From Craterostigma plantagineum (taxonomy: Eukaryota; Streptophyta; Magnoliopsida; Lamiales; Linderniaceae): a stretch of 64,000 bases of DNA. The translations under genes were made by a program, and so were the position numbers. Each line of letters opens with the position of its first letter. Positions within the stretch are counted from its first letter, which is position 1. The notes beneath the pieces are model-generated. The model made no database searches, was not told where the DNA came from, and saw only the letters and a list, made by a program, of their open reading frames with translations. The DNA lies in contig JAPQWV010000493.1 in the NCBI GenBank assembly GCA_027422505.1, positions 372,001-436,000 of the forward strand, written 5' to 3'. This document shows positions 46,784 to 58,344 of this stretch, one piece after another.

Positions 46784-49265
46784 TTAGAAAATATTTATTT
46801 GAAAAACAAAAAGAGGGTTATAGTAGATTTCCAGAATTATTTTCTCGAGTTCTTAGTTTTTAGTGCATTTTGATAGTAGTACGAGTTTCCATTATTTGGT
46901 GTCATATTTTGTTGCTATAGGATATAAACGGAGAAGCGATTTAGCGACTAACATGCTTGACTTTTTCAGCCCACTTTTTCCATATGTCACACCCTTATTA
47001 CCCTGAGCCCCATTACAACCTTGATAAAGACCTTTTGATTCGTTCACGATATATACTATGTGAATTGATGTGATATATTTGCAAGCATAGAGTAATATCT
47101 TTCTATGTTGTGGATTGAGCGCTTTTATACAGATCCCGTTAAACACTTCGAGCGAATTGAGCGATCCATGTGAGAGTTGTCACTTGATACGTGTTATGAT
47201 CTGGAAATATTTTTGTGCCACGACATGATTGCGAAATATTACTTCATGTTTCGTGTTCAGCTGGATCATTCATTAGTTGATGATTATTTCGACCTACTTT
47301 GCTTTCACATTTTCTGAGAATAAACATGAGAATTCATTTAGTGACGTCGTAAAATCCTAACTTGATTTAGTTTTATTCCGCTTTTATGATCGAGGACGAT
47401 CAAAGCTAGTTTGGGGGTTGTTGATAAGTTACGATTTTACGTAGATTTTGTACCTCGTAAAAGCACAGTATTGTTTGTTATTTATTAAAATTGTTTCGAA
47501 TATGCTACACTTGAATCTTTATTGTGTAGATTCGGCGAAATGGACCAAAACGTAAAGAGATAACACAACAAAAAAATGAGAAGGCTCAGACATCGACGTG
47601 AGGGATCATTCTTCTGTTGTTCAATAAGTATGGTTTGACCAATCACACGTGGCACTAGAAGATTGGTAACCGAAACAACTTGACAATTGGCATCATTATT
47701 CAATACATAGCATGTACGTGAGTGGAGGATTGAGCAGTGGGCCAAAGAAAGATTATCATATGCATTAAAACAATCGAATGAGGCCAGAGAAAGCAAAAGA
47801 CGAAGAAATGATGGTGGGGCAATTTCTTTACATGCTTGGATTTATTATCCTAAAGTCAAGCGTGAGGCAGAGATCTCAAAACCAACAAGTAAAATTTCAA
47901 CTAGAGATGCACGCGTGATTCGCAGCTGGAGAAAATAGATCACATGAAATTCAAGGCAGAAAAAGACAGAGAAATCCATGCCTACGAGATCCATCTTATG
48001 GCGGCGAGATCAATGTTATGGCTGCTCTTTTTTCTAAGTTGTCGTTGAAAAATAGGAACACATGAGAAGGAGCGTCTTCTACATAAAGAGAGCTAAGGAC
48101 ACACAAACGAGAGGAGGGGGAGAAAGAAAAGGCTACACATACGATCATTTGGCAGAGAACTCATTCGACGAGCTAAGGCCATATAGAAAAAAATCAGGCA
48201 GCTCTCTTGGGTTTCTCCTACTCACATATCACATACGTACACTTACAACTTTCACCAAACACACACCTCCCAAGCTGAAGTTGCACAACCTACTTGTGAA
48301 GGTAGTCATATACACGCACACACGCTGAGAATCTGCGACCACGCGAGGGGGTGATAGTCGAGCCCTCAATTCCAAGGCGATTCTTTCATCGGTCACACAA
48401 AGGAAAGCTCGGAAGCGACGCGCGACTACTCGACATCGTGATTAGAGAAGTTTTTATTATTTTATGTTTCTATCATATTTACGTTGAATACTATGTTCTT
48501 GTCGTTCATTAATATGTGCACTTAAGTTTATTATGTGATTAAGGCCGTAGTAGGCCGGATTATGAATTCGTAATATTGGTGTTCGTATTTTATTTAATCA
48601 TATGAATTGCGTTACGTATTTCTTGTTTGCGCTAAATGCTTGCATGTGTCTGATCATCATATGCATGAGTCTTGATTGGTTATGAGACGGACAAAGTGAT
48701 TAAACCGGTTAGAACAATAAACAAGGAGTACCACGACGTAAAACCGACCAGAGATGGAATTCGGTTTCGTCCGTGTGGTTTCCGAGATTTCAGGCGCCGA
48801 AAGCGTCTAAACTCGGGGAAATTCATAGAGACGAATGCATGTGGAGTAACTACAGTCATATAGAAATATAGTTGATTGGTTCACTTTCGCATAGGGTTGC
48901 TATACACGCGAGAGCGGGTAGTGCGTACGTAAGGAATTTCTACTTTAACTAGATTTATATTGTTTAGATAAAAGCGATCGCATGGATACCTAGGAATATT
49001 TTGTGCCGAGCACGTGCCTTGATCACATCCGTCGTCAAATTTTCCATCTGCTATATTGTTTTATTTATGTTATTTGTTATTTGCATTTTTATTTCTTTTA
49101 TTAAATCCATAAAAATATAAAAACTCGTCTTAGTCTAAATTAAAATTTGGAATAATATCTTAAATTAATCGAGCTGTCCTCGTGGATCGATACTTGGACT
49201 TGTCCATTTTATACTACTTGCACGACCTAGTACACTTGCTAGTATTCGAGCGTGTCAAGTTTTTG
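46784..49265 (+). repeat. Gypsy direct repeat copy A (3' internal end plus LTR A)
   Basis: 2482 bases repeated without visible change at 51926-54407 (offset 5142). It contains 635 bases of internal sequence ending in a purine tract AGTTTGGGGGT, then LTR A, proposed 47419-49257 (TGTTGATAAG to GTGTCA, 1839 bases). The open frames inside it are the same in both copies and are not genes. Confidence 0.8.
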
Positions 49266-49281
49266 GCGCCGTTGCCGGGGA
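49264..49281 (+). other. Primer binding site matching tRNA-Asp
   Basis: TGGCGCCGTTGCCGGGGA, six bases after the proposed end of LTR A. It is complementary to the 3' end of plant tRNA-Asp, the primer used by many Tat/Athila-type Gypsy elements. Confidence 0.85.
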
Positions 49282-49499
49282 CAGCGGTAGTATTAATCTT
49301 AAAATATATTCTGAATTTTAGTTTAAACAGTTTTATTTCTATTATTTTTTTAGAAGTATTTTCTAAAAAAAAAGTTTAAAAAAATACATTATATAAAAAA
49401 TATATATTTTATCTTGGTTATTTTTATTATCATCATTATCATTATTATTATCTTTGTTATTATTATTAATATTATTATTATATATTAATTTCATTAGCC

Positions 49500-51053
49500 A
49501 TGTACAATCATTTCTATTATTCTTCAGCGACAGATCTACCTATGTATGGAGAAAATGAGGTTAACGACATTATTGCAGCAAAGTTTGAGGCGATTCATCG
49601 GAGGATAGACGAGATACAATTTCAGCGCTCACAGGCCACGCGTCGTGTTCAGCACAGTTGGAATTCAAACGTATTCTACGAGGGTCCATACTGCGAGGAG
49701 CCACGAGAATTTTATAATGAGCAGTTTGCTCCACCTGAAAAGGAGAAAGCTGCCTGGGAGACAGCGCTCGAAAAGGCGATAGAACAGACGGATAAAGCGT
49801 TCGAGAGACAGGCCGAACAGGACCGTAAAGCTGAAGAGCGACACCGAAATTTCGATGCTACTTTTAATGAAAGTTCTAAACAATTAGAAGCATCAATACG
49901 AAGTTTAATGGCCCAAGTGGAGAAGCTAACAATTGAAGAATCTGAATGCGAGTCAGAAGCGCTCTCGAGCCACGCAGAGACAGATCCAGAAGAAGCCATC
50001 CAGTTGGTTTGTGGAACGACGCTAGAACCAGTGCTGGAACCAAATGAAGTTGACAATAAGATCGAACCTGAAAAAGTCGATCAACCCGCAGAGGCTACTG
50101 TAGATTTCATTCCATCAAAGCCGAGTCCTCCACATGTCTGGATTCGACCGCCTTTTCCAACAGCGCCACGAAAAGAAAAACAAGGTGATTTGTTATCAAA
50201 GAGCACCAAAATTGACGGACAAAGGATGATAATTCTCACCGAAGAATGTTCAACATGGATACAGAAGAAGCCACTGAAGCTTAATAATCAGGGGAGTTTT
50301 TATATTCCGCGTTCTATTGAGGTTCCACTATTCTCTAACTTATGTTATATAAGTGCTAGCATTGACGCGACGCCTCTTTCGTTTCTTAGGAAATTGGGAC
50401 TCGGTGAGCCAAAGACTACCTCGACGATTCTCCAAATAGTAGATAGATCGATTACATGTCCACGAGAAACTGTACTGGCAAAGTATTCTGCGTCTTTCAG
50501 GGAAATATTATCTCGAGTGAATACTAGCAAACTGAAAGACCCCCAGCACAACAAGGAGGAGCAAGAAACTTTCGATCCAATTTTACGAGATTTTATGAAA
50601 TCAACCGATCACTCCAAGAGCATAGTCACGGAAGAATTTGCTAAGACGTTGGTGGTCGTTGATTTTGACATTAGTTGGGATCCAAAAGTCGACATATGGA
50701 GAGTGTTTAAAGACTGCAACCACAGGAAGCTATATCATTCCGAGATCAAACACCTCTCCAAAAAGGTGAAATCAAAATGTTCAGTACTTCTGCTGAACAT
50801 ACAATATCGTCAACCATCAATGCGGACAAGAGTCGAGCTAACGACTATAAAAGCAGCGCTTCTTGGGAGGCAACCCAAGTACTATCTATGTGTTACTATT
50901 TTCGTATTCGAGTCTTATATTTATCTTATCGCATCTTATAAGTGTGTCTTGCATTTGAATTTATTTTCACAAAAATTCGTATCACGGTGTCGTCTAGTTT
51001 TGTTTCCTCGCAGGCTCATAGTCAGTTTGGGGGTGGTTCGTCCGCAGAAGTAG
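49500..51053 (+). pseudogene. Degenerate Gypsy gag-protease frame of a non-autonomous element
   Basis: Open frame of 517 codons. The first half is charged and coiled-coil like (gag-type). Near residues 255-330 it carries a decayed Athila-type retropepsin region: GSFYIPRSIEVPLFSN, then PLSFLRKLGLGEPKTTS and VDRSITCPRE, where the family has IPCTIG, LCDLGASINLMP and RPT-type motifs. The protease Asp motif is lost. No reverse transcriptase or integrase follows, so this unit could move only with help. Residues after about 450 read through non-coding sequence (GGGAGGCAACCCAAG region). Confidence 0.6.
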
Positions 51054-51156
51054 CTCTATCCTGAAGGAACTGAATTCCTCTCACAACTCGCCCACATCGA
51101 TCTATGCATTATTCAGGGCAGTGTCACTTAAACTCTCTCTTTATTTTAAATTTCTA

Positions 51157-51174
51157 CACATTGAGGACAATGTG
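51157..51174. other. Perfect 7-bp inverted repeat in the Gypsy element
   Basis: CACATTG-AGGA-CAATGTG, followed by TTAGTTTGGGGGTGG. This hairpin plus G-run pair recurs in plant Athila/Tat elements; role unknown. Confidence 0.6.
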
Positions 51175-51826
51175 ATAATTAGTTTGGGGGTGGGGTGACA
51201 CATGATATATTTGATATCGATCTCTTTGGTCTATTAGTTGGTTTAACTGATCAATGTTATGATTTGAACGTCACTTATGAAAACTCCTGCCAATGATGAA
51301 AATTTTTGAAATTTTGCTTGTGTCGAGATAAGATTCAGCTAATTGTTTGTGAAAGTTCTGCGTGTTACGTGTTTTGATATTAGCATGATTATCTGACCAC
51401 ATTAATTGCTTCAGAAAAATAGTACGTATCATGAGACACAAACCCATAAAATATTGTGAGTATTGAGCCAAAAAAAAAAAAAATGAGCAACACAATACTT
51501 GCTCAATGTGTTTTTCATGAGTGGCACGCGTAGTCTGATTATTTTCGAACTTGCTTTGTTATGCATTCAATATCACTTTGTGGATTTTTGTGTACGAATA
51601 TGATAAAGGCACTTAGGATGAGTCACTGGCCTAAATATCTCTGCACCCAACATATCTATCAATTAGTGAGCCCACTTGAGCCTTATTAGCCTTATTTCTT
51701 CGATTTGGAGCCACGATATTTAGCCACATTATCCCTTTATTTTATCCTTCATCCTCGAACCATTGTCAGCATGTTAGCCTACTAGTCGCTTCAGAGTATT
51801 GAGTCTATTAGTTCAGAGTATTTTCG

Positions 51827-51925
51827 TTGAAAAAAAAATCGAATAAAAAAAAAAGAGAAAAAAAAAAGAAAGTAAAAGAAAAGTATCGAAAAAAAAAGAA
51901 AGAAAAGAAAAAGAAAAAAAATATA
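51827..51925 (+). repeat. A-rich purine tract before repeat copy B
   Basis: About 100 bases almost wholly of A with some G. It sits directly left of the repeated 3' internal segment; the left copy has no such tract before it. Confidence 0.7.
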
Positions 51926-54407
51926 TTAGAAAATATTTATTTGAAAAACAAAAAGAGGGTTATAGTAGATTTCCAGAATTATTTTCTCGAGTTCTTAGTT
52001 TTTAGTGCATTTTGATAGTAGTACGAGTTTCCATTATTTGGTGTCATATTTTGTTGCTATAGGATATAAACGGAGAAGCGATTTAGCGACTAACATGCTT
52101 GACTTTTTCAGCCCACTTTTTCCATATGTCACACCCTTATTACCCTGAGCCCCATTACAACCTTGATAAAGACCTTTTGATTCGTTCACGATATATACTA
52201 TGTGAATTGATGTGATATATTTGCAAGCATAGAGTAATATCTTTCTATGTTGTGGATTGAGCGCTTTTATACAGATCCCGTTAAACACTTCGAGCGAATT
52301 GAGCGATCCATGTGAGAGTTGTCACTTGATACGTGTTATGATCTGGAAATATTTTTGTGCCACGACATGATTGCGAAATATTACTTCATGTTTCGTGTTC
52401 AGCTGGATCATTCATTAGTTGATGATTATTTCGACCTACTTTGCTTTCACATTTTCTGAGAATAAACATGAGAATTCATTTAGTGACGTCGTAAAATCCT
52501 AACTTGATTTAGTTTTATTCCGCTTTTATGATCGAGGACGATCAAAGCTAGTTTGGGGGTTGTTGATAAGTTACGATTTTACGTAGATTTTGTACCTCGT
52601 AAAAGCACAGTATTGTTTGTTATTTATTAAAATTGTTTCGAATATGCTACACTTGAATCTTTATTGTGTAGATTCGGCGAAATGGACCAAAACGTAAAGA
52701 GATAACACAACAAAAAAATGAGAAGGCTCAGACATCGACGTGAGGGATCATTCTTCTGTTGTTCAATAAGTATGGTTTGACCAATCACACGTGGCACTAG
52801 AAGATTGGTAACCGAAACAACTTGACAATTGGCATCATTATTCAATACATAGCATGTACGTGAGTGGAGGATTGAGCAGTGGGCCAAAGAAAGATTATCA
52901 TATGCATTAAAACAATCGAATGAGGCCAGAGAAAGCAAAAGACGAAGAAATGATGGTGGGGCAATTTCTTTACATGCTTGGATTTATTATCCTAAAGTCA
53001 AGCGTGAGGCAGAGATCTCAAAACCAACAAGTAAAATTTCAACTAGAGATGCACGCGTGATTCGCAGCTGGAGAAAATAGATCACATGAAATTCAAGGCA
53101 GAAAAAGACAGAGAAATCCATGCCTACGAGATCCATCTTATGGCGGCGAGATCAATGTTATGGCTGCTCTTTTTTCTAAGTTGTCGTTGAAAAATAGGAA
53201 CACATGAGAAGGAGCGTCTTCTACATAAAGAGAGCTAAGGACACACAAACGAGAGGAGGGGGAGAAAGAAAAGGCTACACATACGATCATTTGGCAGAGA
53301 ACTCATTCGACGAGCTAAGGCCATATAGAAAAAAATCAGGCAGCTCTCTTGGGTTTCTCCTACTCACATATCACATACGTACACTTACAACTTTCACCAA
53401 ACACACACCTCCCAAGCTGAAGTTGCACAACCTACTTGTGAAGGTAGTCATATACACGCACACACGCTGAGAATCTGCGACCACGCGAGGGGGTGATAGT
53501 CGAGCCCTCAATTCCAAGGCGATTCTTTCATCGGTCACACAAAGGAAAGCTCGGAAGCGACGCGCGACTACTCGACATCGTGATTAGAGAAGTTTTTATT
53601 ATTTTATGTTTCTATCATATTTACGTTGAATACTATGTTCTTGTCGTTCATTAATATGTGCACTTAAGTTTATTATGTGATTAAGGCCGTAGTAGGCCGG
53701 ATTATGAATTCGTAATATTGGTGTTCGTATTTTATTTAATCATATGAATTGCGTTACGTATTTCTTGTTTGCGCTAAATGCTTGCATGTGTCTGATCATC
53801 ATATGCATGAGTCTTGATTGGTTATGAGACGGACAAAGTGATTAAACCGGTTAGAACAATAAACAAGGAGTACCACGACGTAAAACCGACCAGAGATGGA
53901 ATTCGGTTTCGTCCGTGTGGTTTCCGAGATTTCAGGCGCCGAAAGCGTCTAAACTCGGGGAAATTCATAGAGACGAATGCATGTGGAGTAACTACAGTCA
54001 TATAGAAATATAGTTGATTGGTTCACTTTCGCATAGGGTTGCTATACACGCGAGAGCGGGTAGTGCGTACGTAAGGAATTTCTACTTTAACTAGATTTAT
54101 ATTGTTTAGATAAAAGCGATCGCATGGATACCTAGGAATATTTTGTGCCGAGCACGTGCCTTGATCACATCCGTCGTCAAATTTTCCATCTGCTATATTG
54201 TTTTATTTATGTTATTTGTTATTTGCATTTTTATTTCTTTTATTAAATCCATAAAAATATAAAAACTCGTCTTAGTCTAAATTAAAATTTGGAATAATAT
54301 CTTAAATTAATCGAGCTGTCCTCGTGGATCGATACTTGGACTTGTCCATTTTATACTACTTGCACGACCTAGTACACTTGCTAGTATTCGAGCGTGTCAA
54401 GTTTTTG
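51926..54407 (+). repeat. Gypsy direct repeat copy B (3' internal end plus LTR B)
   Basis: Second copy of the 2482-base segment; LTR B proposed 52561-54399. The match runs eight bases past the proposed LTR end (AGTTTTTG), into what would be the leader of a further unit, and then breaks into the SINE segment. Confidence 0.8.
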
Positions 54408-54622
54408 AATATCATGGGGATCCAAAGTTCATGTGTTTAGGAGGTCAGGGGTTCGAACCCCACCTCCCACATGACTTTGGAAAATCCCCATGGGCTTAGG
54501 CCCATGACTATCGTTGTTGGGTGGGTTTGGGATGTATCCATCTGACCCCGGGGATTAGTCCCACCTCTGGAGTGTGTGGCGATTAGCCCATAGCCAGGCT
54601 GTGTGGGGATACCTCGGGACCG

Positions 54623-54657
<35 letters not shown>
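54408..54657 (+). mobile_element. tRNA-type SINE segment with poly(A) tail
   Basis: A polymerase III B box, GGTTCGAACCC, at 54450-54460, then a GC-rich body and about 35 A (54623-54657). No A box is visible at the expected distance upstream, so the 5' part is missing. The body is richer in G and C than its surroundings. No second copy was noticed in this window. Confidence 0.7.
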
Positions 54658-54661
<4 letters not shown>

Positions 54662-54675
54662 TACCTTGCTTGATT

Positions 54676-56798
54676 ATTTAGTCGGGCCCTTGGGCAAACG
54701 TGATATTGACTTGTGCTATTATTACATAGTGCGAACTGAGACAAAATGCTCCAATGGATAGACTTTCAATGTTGAAATGCAAATCCCCAAAGCATCACCC
54801 ATTGAATTGCGTCTAGTTGGTGTATGTATGGGTGCATTAGGGTTGTTACATTATATGGTTTGCTTTAGTGCAATAAAAAACAAAAAAAAATAAAATTAAG
54901 TCGACATGAACTATGATGTGGGCAATACATATATAATATATAAAGAATATCCAGCGAGCGAGTTGAAATATTGGTTTAGACGTCGAACATTGAATGCTAT
55001 AAATCAGTGTGAATGTAATCGTAATCAGATTTGCTAATGAAATTAATGTTCGTGTATTCTTTTTAATATGGTTTCTTGTTCTCATTGAGCATTTATTGTT
55101 GAATTGATTCGCTTTATTTGCCTACAATTCAAATTATCGGTCAGATAAGATGACATATCATCTCCCTCATAGTCAAAGTTGTCTTCTTTTTCAGAAGGGA
55201 GGGGAGATATAATATAGTTTCTTTTATTAAAAATTTTAATTATGCTCATCTGTTATTCGCAATAATTGATGATGTTAGCGATTATGTATGAGTAACGTAA
55301 TACATATGAATATGATTGCACTGTAAGAGATTTTACCTCGGCGTGTGATCGCAATCTATACTGATATTAATTGATTATGTGGGGTTTTGTAATATTGTAT
55401 GTAGTGAGGTTTATGTATTATCTCTTGTGACAAAAAATTTTTGGACCCTACCATACAAAGCACGAAATAACCTGGACACACACACCCTCTTCCATCCTCA
55501 ACTTGGATAAAAATTCTATCTATATGTGTATGTGACATATATAATATGTATATATATATATATTACTACAAGTTGCATGCAATGTAATAATGATTGTAGA
55601 ATTTAAAATTTATTGAAATGGATAGAACTTTTAATTCCCTGGCTCAAACGCCAAGCGAATAGTCTAATGGTCTTCCCTCGTGCGACATTACGAGGGGTAT
55701 TATTACAACAATACTCAAATCATTTATTAACAGCAAAATTTCAACTTGTATACTTATAGAAAATTAAAAGTCAAGTCTTGAGCATTCGAACTGAATTTGA
55801 ATTCTTGGTAAGAAAAAAACCATTCATGCATTATGGGCAACTGGCGTTTCTTACGAGAATACCAGAAACATTTTTTAAATATGTAAAATAAAATTTTAAA
55901 AAAAAAAAACCCAGATTTTCTCAAGACGCCATAACTTTGAGATTTCTCCAATACATTCTGACCACGCAGGTATTATAATACAGGAATGAAGATCATCATT
56001 TTGCCCCTGGAAAATTATTTAAATAAGTTTGTTGATCGATCACATTTGAGCTAAATGACTACAGGCGATTTCCGCATTTCATTCGGAAGACTAAAAAGGA
56101 TTATTAGCCTTCGAATAATTATTTTATTCCAATAATCTTCATACATTTAATGTATGAACTGAATATAATGTACTCTTGGTTGGTTTCCTAGTTATTACCA
56201 AATGGCAGATTATTATTGCCAACCATATTTTGAAAGATTTAAACCACGTGCTAATGTCATTACCTATAATCGAATTTAACCTAATCAAATAGATGACTTA
56301 ATTAACTATTTTCTACAAATACATGAAATTGACTTGGTGAACTTGGAAATATAGAAAAGAAATATCACACGTATCATTTTTAGTCAAATTAAGATAATAT
56401 TTTCTACAGTCAAGATATTATTGTTAGTGCAAGCCCACAAGTCATAAATAATGTCTAAACCCTAGTAAACGACAAATCAAGATAAAAACTTTGATTCGTA
56501 CATCTGCTAAATGCCAAATAATTGTCTGAATTCAACGTAATATTACATTTATTTATGACTGTCTTTCTGTACTTGGGATCAAATTCAAAGCTAATACATA
56601 CGCGATGCTTCTCATCTCCTTCCTTAGGACCGAGGCACGAAACCTCCTTTAGCCCACAACCCATTTTCACGCCTTCTATAAAGTCTCGAGTCTTCACTCC
56701 ATCTTTTCTACTTAGAGGAAGAAAAACAAAAGCAAAGATCAGATCTTTGAGGCGAAGAAAACCTTCGTTCGTTAAGCTTTTTTCTTGAATTAATCTTG
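54676..56798. promoter_or_regulatory. AT-rich upstream region of the second ERF gene
   Basis: 2.1 kb without a recognisable gene. Several short AT repeats (for example near 55545-55562). The last 300 bases should hold the leader of the ERF gene at 56799. Confidence 0.4.
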
Positions 56799-57755
56799 AT
56801 GGCCTCACCTGATGAAAGTTCAGCGCTGGAACTCATACGCCAGCATCTTCTTGATGACGTTGCATTTATGGAAAACTACTGCACTTTTCCTAATTACAGC
56901 AGCGATTCGTCGACTTCTGCCTTTTCGTCGCCTGATTATGATGATCAATCCCAGATTGTTTCAAGAACTTCGAGTTCTTCAAGTTCTTTCACGTCTGAGC
57001 TCGCTGATTATGCTGCCTTGGTGAACCTCGGGACGAATCAAAGTGTTTTCGTTCCAGGTTTAATTAGCAGCTTCCCATCTCCAAATGGTGATATTACGGA
57101 CACAAGCTTTGCTGCTTGTAATAATCTTCAGCTCTTAGAGTTTGATCATGAATTATCAAAACCATCGAAGACGTCTTTCGAACAAAACAAAGCAAAGCCG
57201 CGCCTCAACATAGCCATTCCTCAGAAGCCCACCGCTGTTTCGGATGAGACGACCATAAATGAGCAGTGCGGCGGCGGCGGCGGCGAAAGAAGACACTACA
57301 GAGGCGTCAGGCAACGGCCGTGGGGGAAGTTCGCGGCGGAGATTAGGGATCCGAACAAAAAGGGGGCCCGCGTGTGGCTGGGAACGTACGACACGCCCGT
57401 GGAAGCTGCAAAAGCCTACGATAGGGCGGCTTTCAGGCTTAGAGGGAGCAAAGCCATTCTGAACTTCCCACTGGAGATTGCGACCAACATGAGGGAGTTT
57501 CCGGCGACCCATACGGCGGCGGGTGGCGTTGGTCGGAAGAGGACGAGGGAATGTGGGGCGGTCGGCGGAGGAGAAACGGTGCAGCAGTCGAAGAGAAAAG
57601 CAGTCAAGAGGGAAGAGACGACGGCGAGCGAAGTTACGGCGTCAGTAGTGCCGTTAACGCCGTCGAGCTGGAAAATAGTGTGGGACGTTGCGGATGAGGT
57701 TGGAATATTTGACGTGCCGCCGTTATCTCCACGGTCGAGATTAACGTTTTGTTAG
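56799..57755 (+). CDS. ERF5: ERF transcription factor, group IX (ERF5/ERF6-like)
   Basis: Intronless, 318 aa from ATG at 56799. N-terminal [20 protein letters not shown] is the conserved start of group IX ERFs. A Ser-rich and acidic middle is followed by an AP2/ERF domain at about 166-224 ([19 protein letters not shown] onward, ending AILNFPLEI). A basic cluster (KRKAVKREE) follows, and a C-terminal hydrophobic-acidic segment ([20 protein letters not shown]) is a likely activation motif. ERF5/ERF6 are MAPK-linked regulators of chitin, stress and growth responses in Arabidopsis. It forms a divergent pair with the ERF gene at 44987. Confidence 0.93.
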   Translation: MASPDESSALELIRQHLLDDVAFMENYCTFPNYSSDSSTSAFSSPDYDDQSQIVSRTSSSSSSFTSELADYAALVNLGTNQSVFVPGLISSFPSPNGDITDTSFAACNNLQLLEFDHELSKPSKTSFEQNKAKPRLNIAIPQKPTAVSDETTINEQCGGGGGERRHYRGVRQRPWGKFAAEIRDPNKKGARVWLGTYDTPVEAAKAYDRAAFRLRGSKAILNFPLEIATNMREFPATHTAAGGVGRKRTRECGAVGGGETVQQSKRKAVKREETTASEVTASVVPLTPSSWKIVWDVADEVGIFDVPPLSPRSRLTFC

Positions 57756-58187
57756 GGAATTTAATGAATCATTTGAGGGAGCGTTTTGTTTAGCACCTGA
57801 CGGATAAAGTCTGGGGTGATTTTGTAATTTCGGAAAGTTTGTGTTACTTTTATGCTGTTTGCTGTCATAGATAGAATTGTAAATGCCGATTGTCGAATGC
57901 CATTTGTTTATTTATTTGATAATAATTAGCTTTTCTCTAATCCGCTACCTTCTCTGCTATTTAACCGCCCAATTGTTTATTTTGCAAAAGTACACCAAAT
58001 ATGGAATAAAACATGTTTATCCATCCCTCTATAGATGATATAATATATTTATAACAATTTTACTATTCACATCACAACAAGAAAAAGGTAATAAAAGCAC
58101 AATATAATGCCAATATAATCAATTGACAAATGCAACCCTATTAGACAAGAGATACCAATTGAGGTATTGAATTTCTTCTTCACTATC
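57756..58187. other. Convergent 3' region of ERF5-like and lipase genes
   Basis: AT-rich, no gene seen; should hold both 3' untranslated regions. Confidence 0.4.
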
Positions 58188-58280
58188 TCAAAGTTGAAAA
58201 CGATCAATCATATGCTGTATAACATCTGCACCCTCCTTCTGCATATTTTGCTCTTTCACCTGCATTGCATTATATTATGC

Positions 58281-58344
<64 letters not shown>

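Larger units (their letters stand above)
46483..54675 (+). mobile_element. 8.15-kb chimeric retroposed block (Gypsy array plus SINE tail)
   Basis: The 19-base direct repeat ATATATACCTTGCTTGATT occurs at 46483-46501 and 54657-54675. Between them lie, in order: a Gypsy integrase fragment, a Gypsy 3' internal end, an LTR, a primer site and gag region, the same 3' internal end, a second LTR, a tRNA-type SINE segment, and about 35 A. A long direct repeat next to a poly(A) tail is the signature of target-primed reverse transcription by LINE machinery. The left edge starts abruptly inside integrase, as a 5'-truncated cDNA would. Alternative: a SINE insertion later invaded by Gypsy DNA with loss of sequence. 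Confidence 0.7.

Noticed and set aside
46892..54005. Paired open frames inside the Gypsy repeats (for example 47485-47796 and 52627-52938 minus, 48062-48328 and 53204-53470 plus)
   Set aside because: They are identical only because the DNA is repeated; no domain, and they lie in LTR or 3' internal sequence.
54408..54500. A functional tRNA gene at the GGTTCGAACCC motif
   Set aside because: No A box, no cloverleaf stems; the poly(A) tail and body indicate a SINE.
46483..54675. CRISPR-like or satellite array in the repeated 46-54 kb region
   Set aside because: Only two long copies, explained by LTR and internal retroelement sequence.
56796..56798. Start of the ERF5-like protein three bases upstream
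   Set aside because: That codon is TTG; the ATG at 56799 is the normal start.
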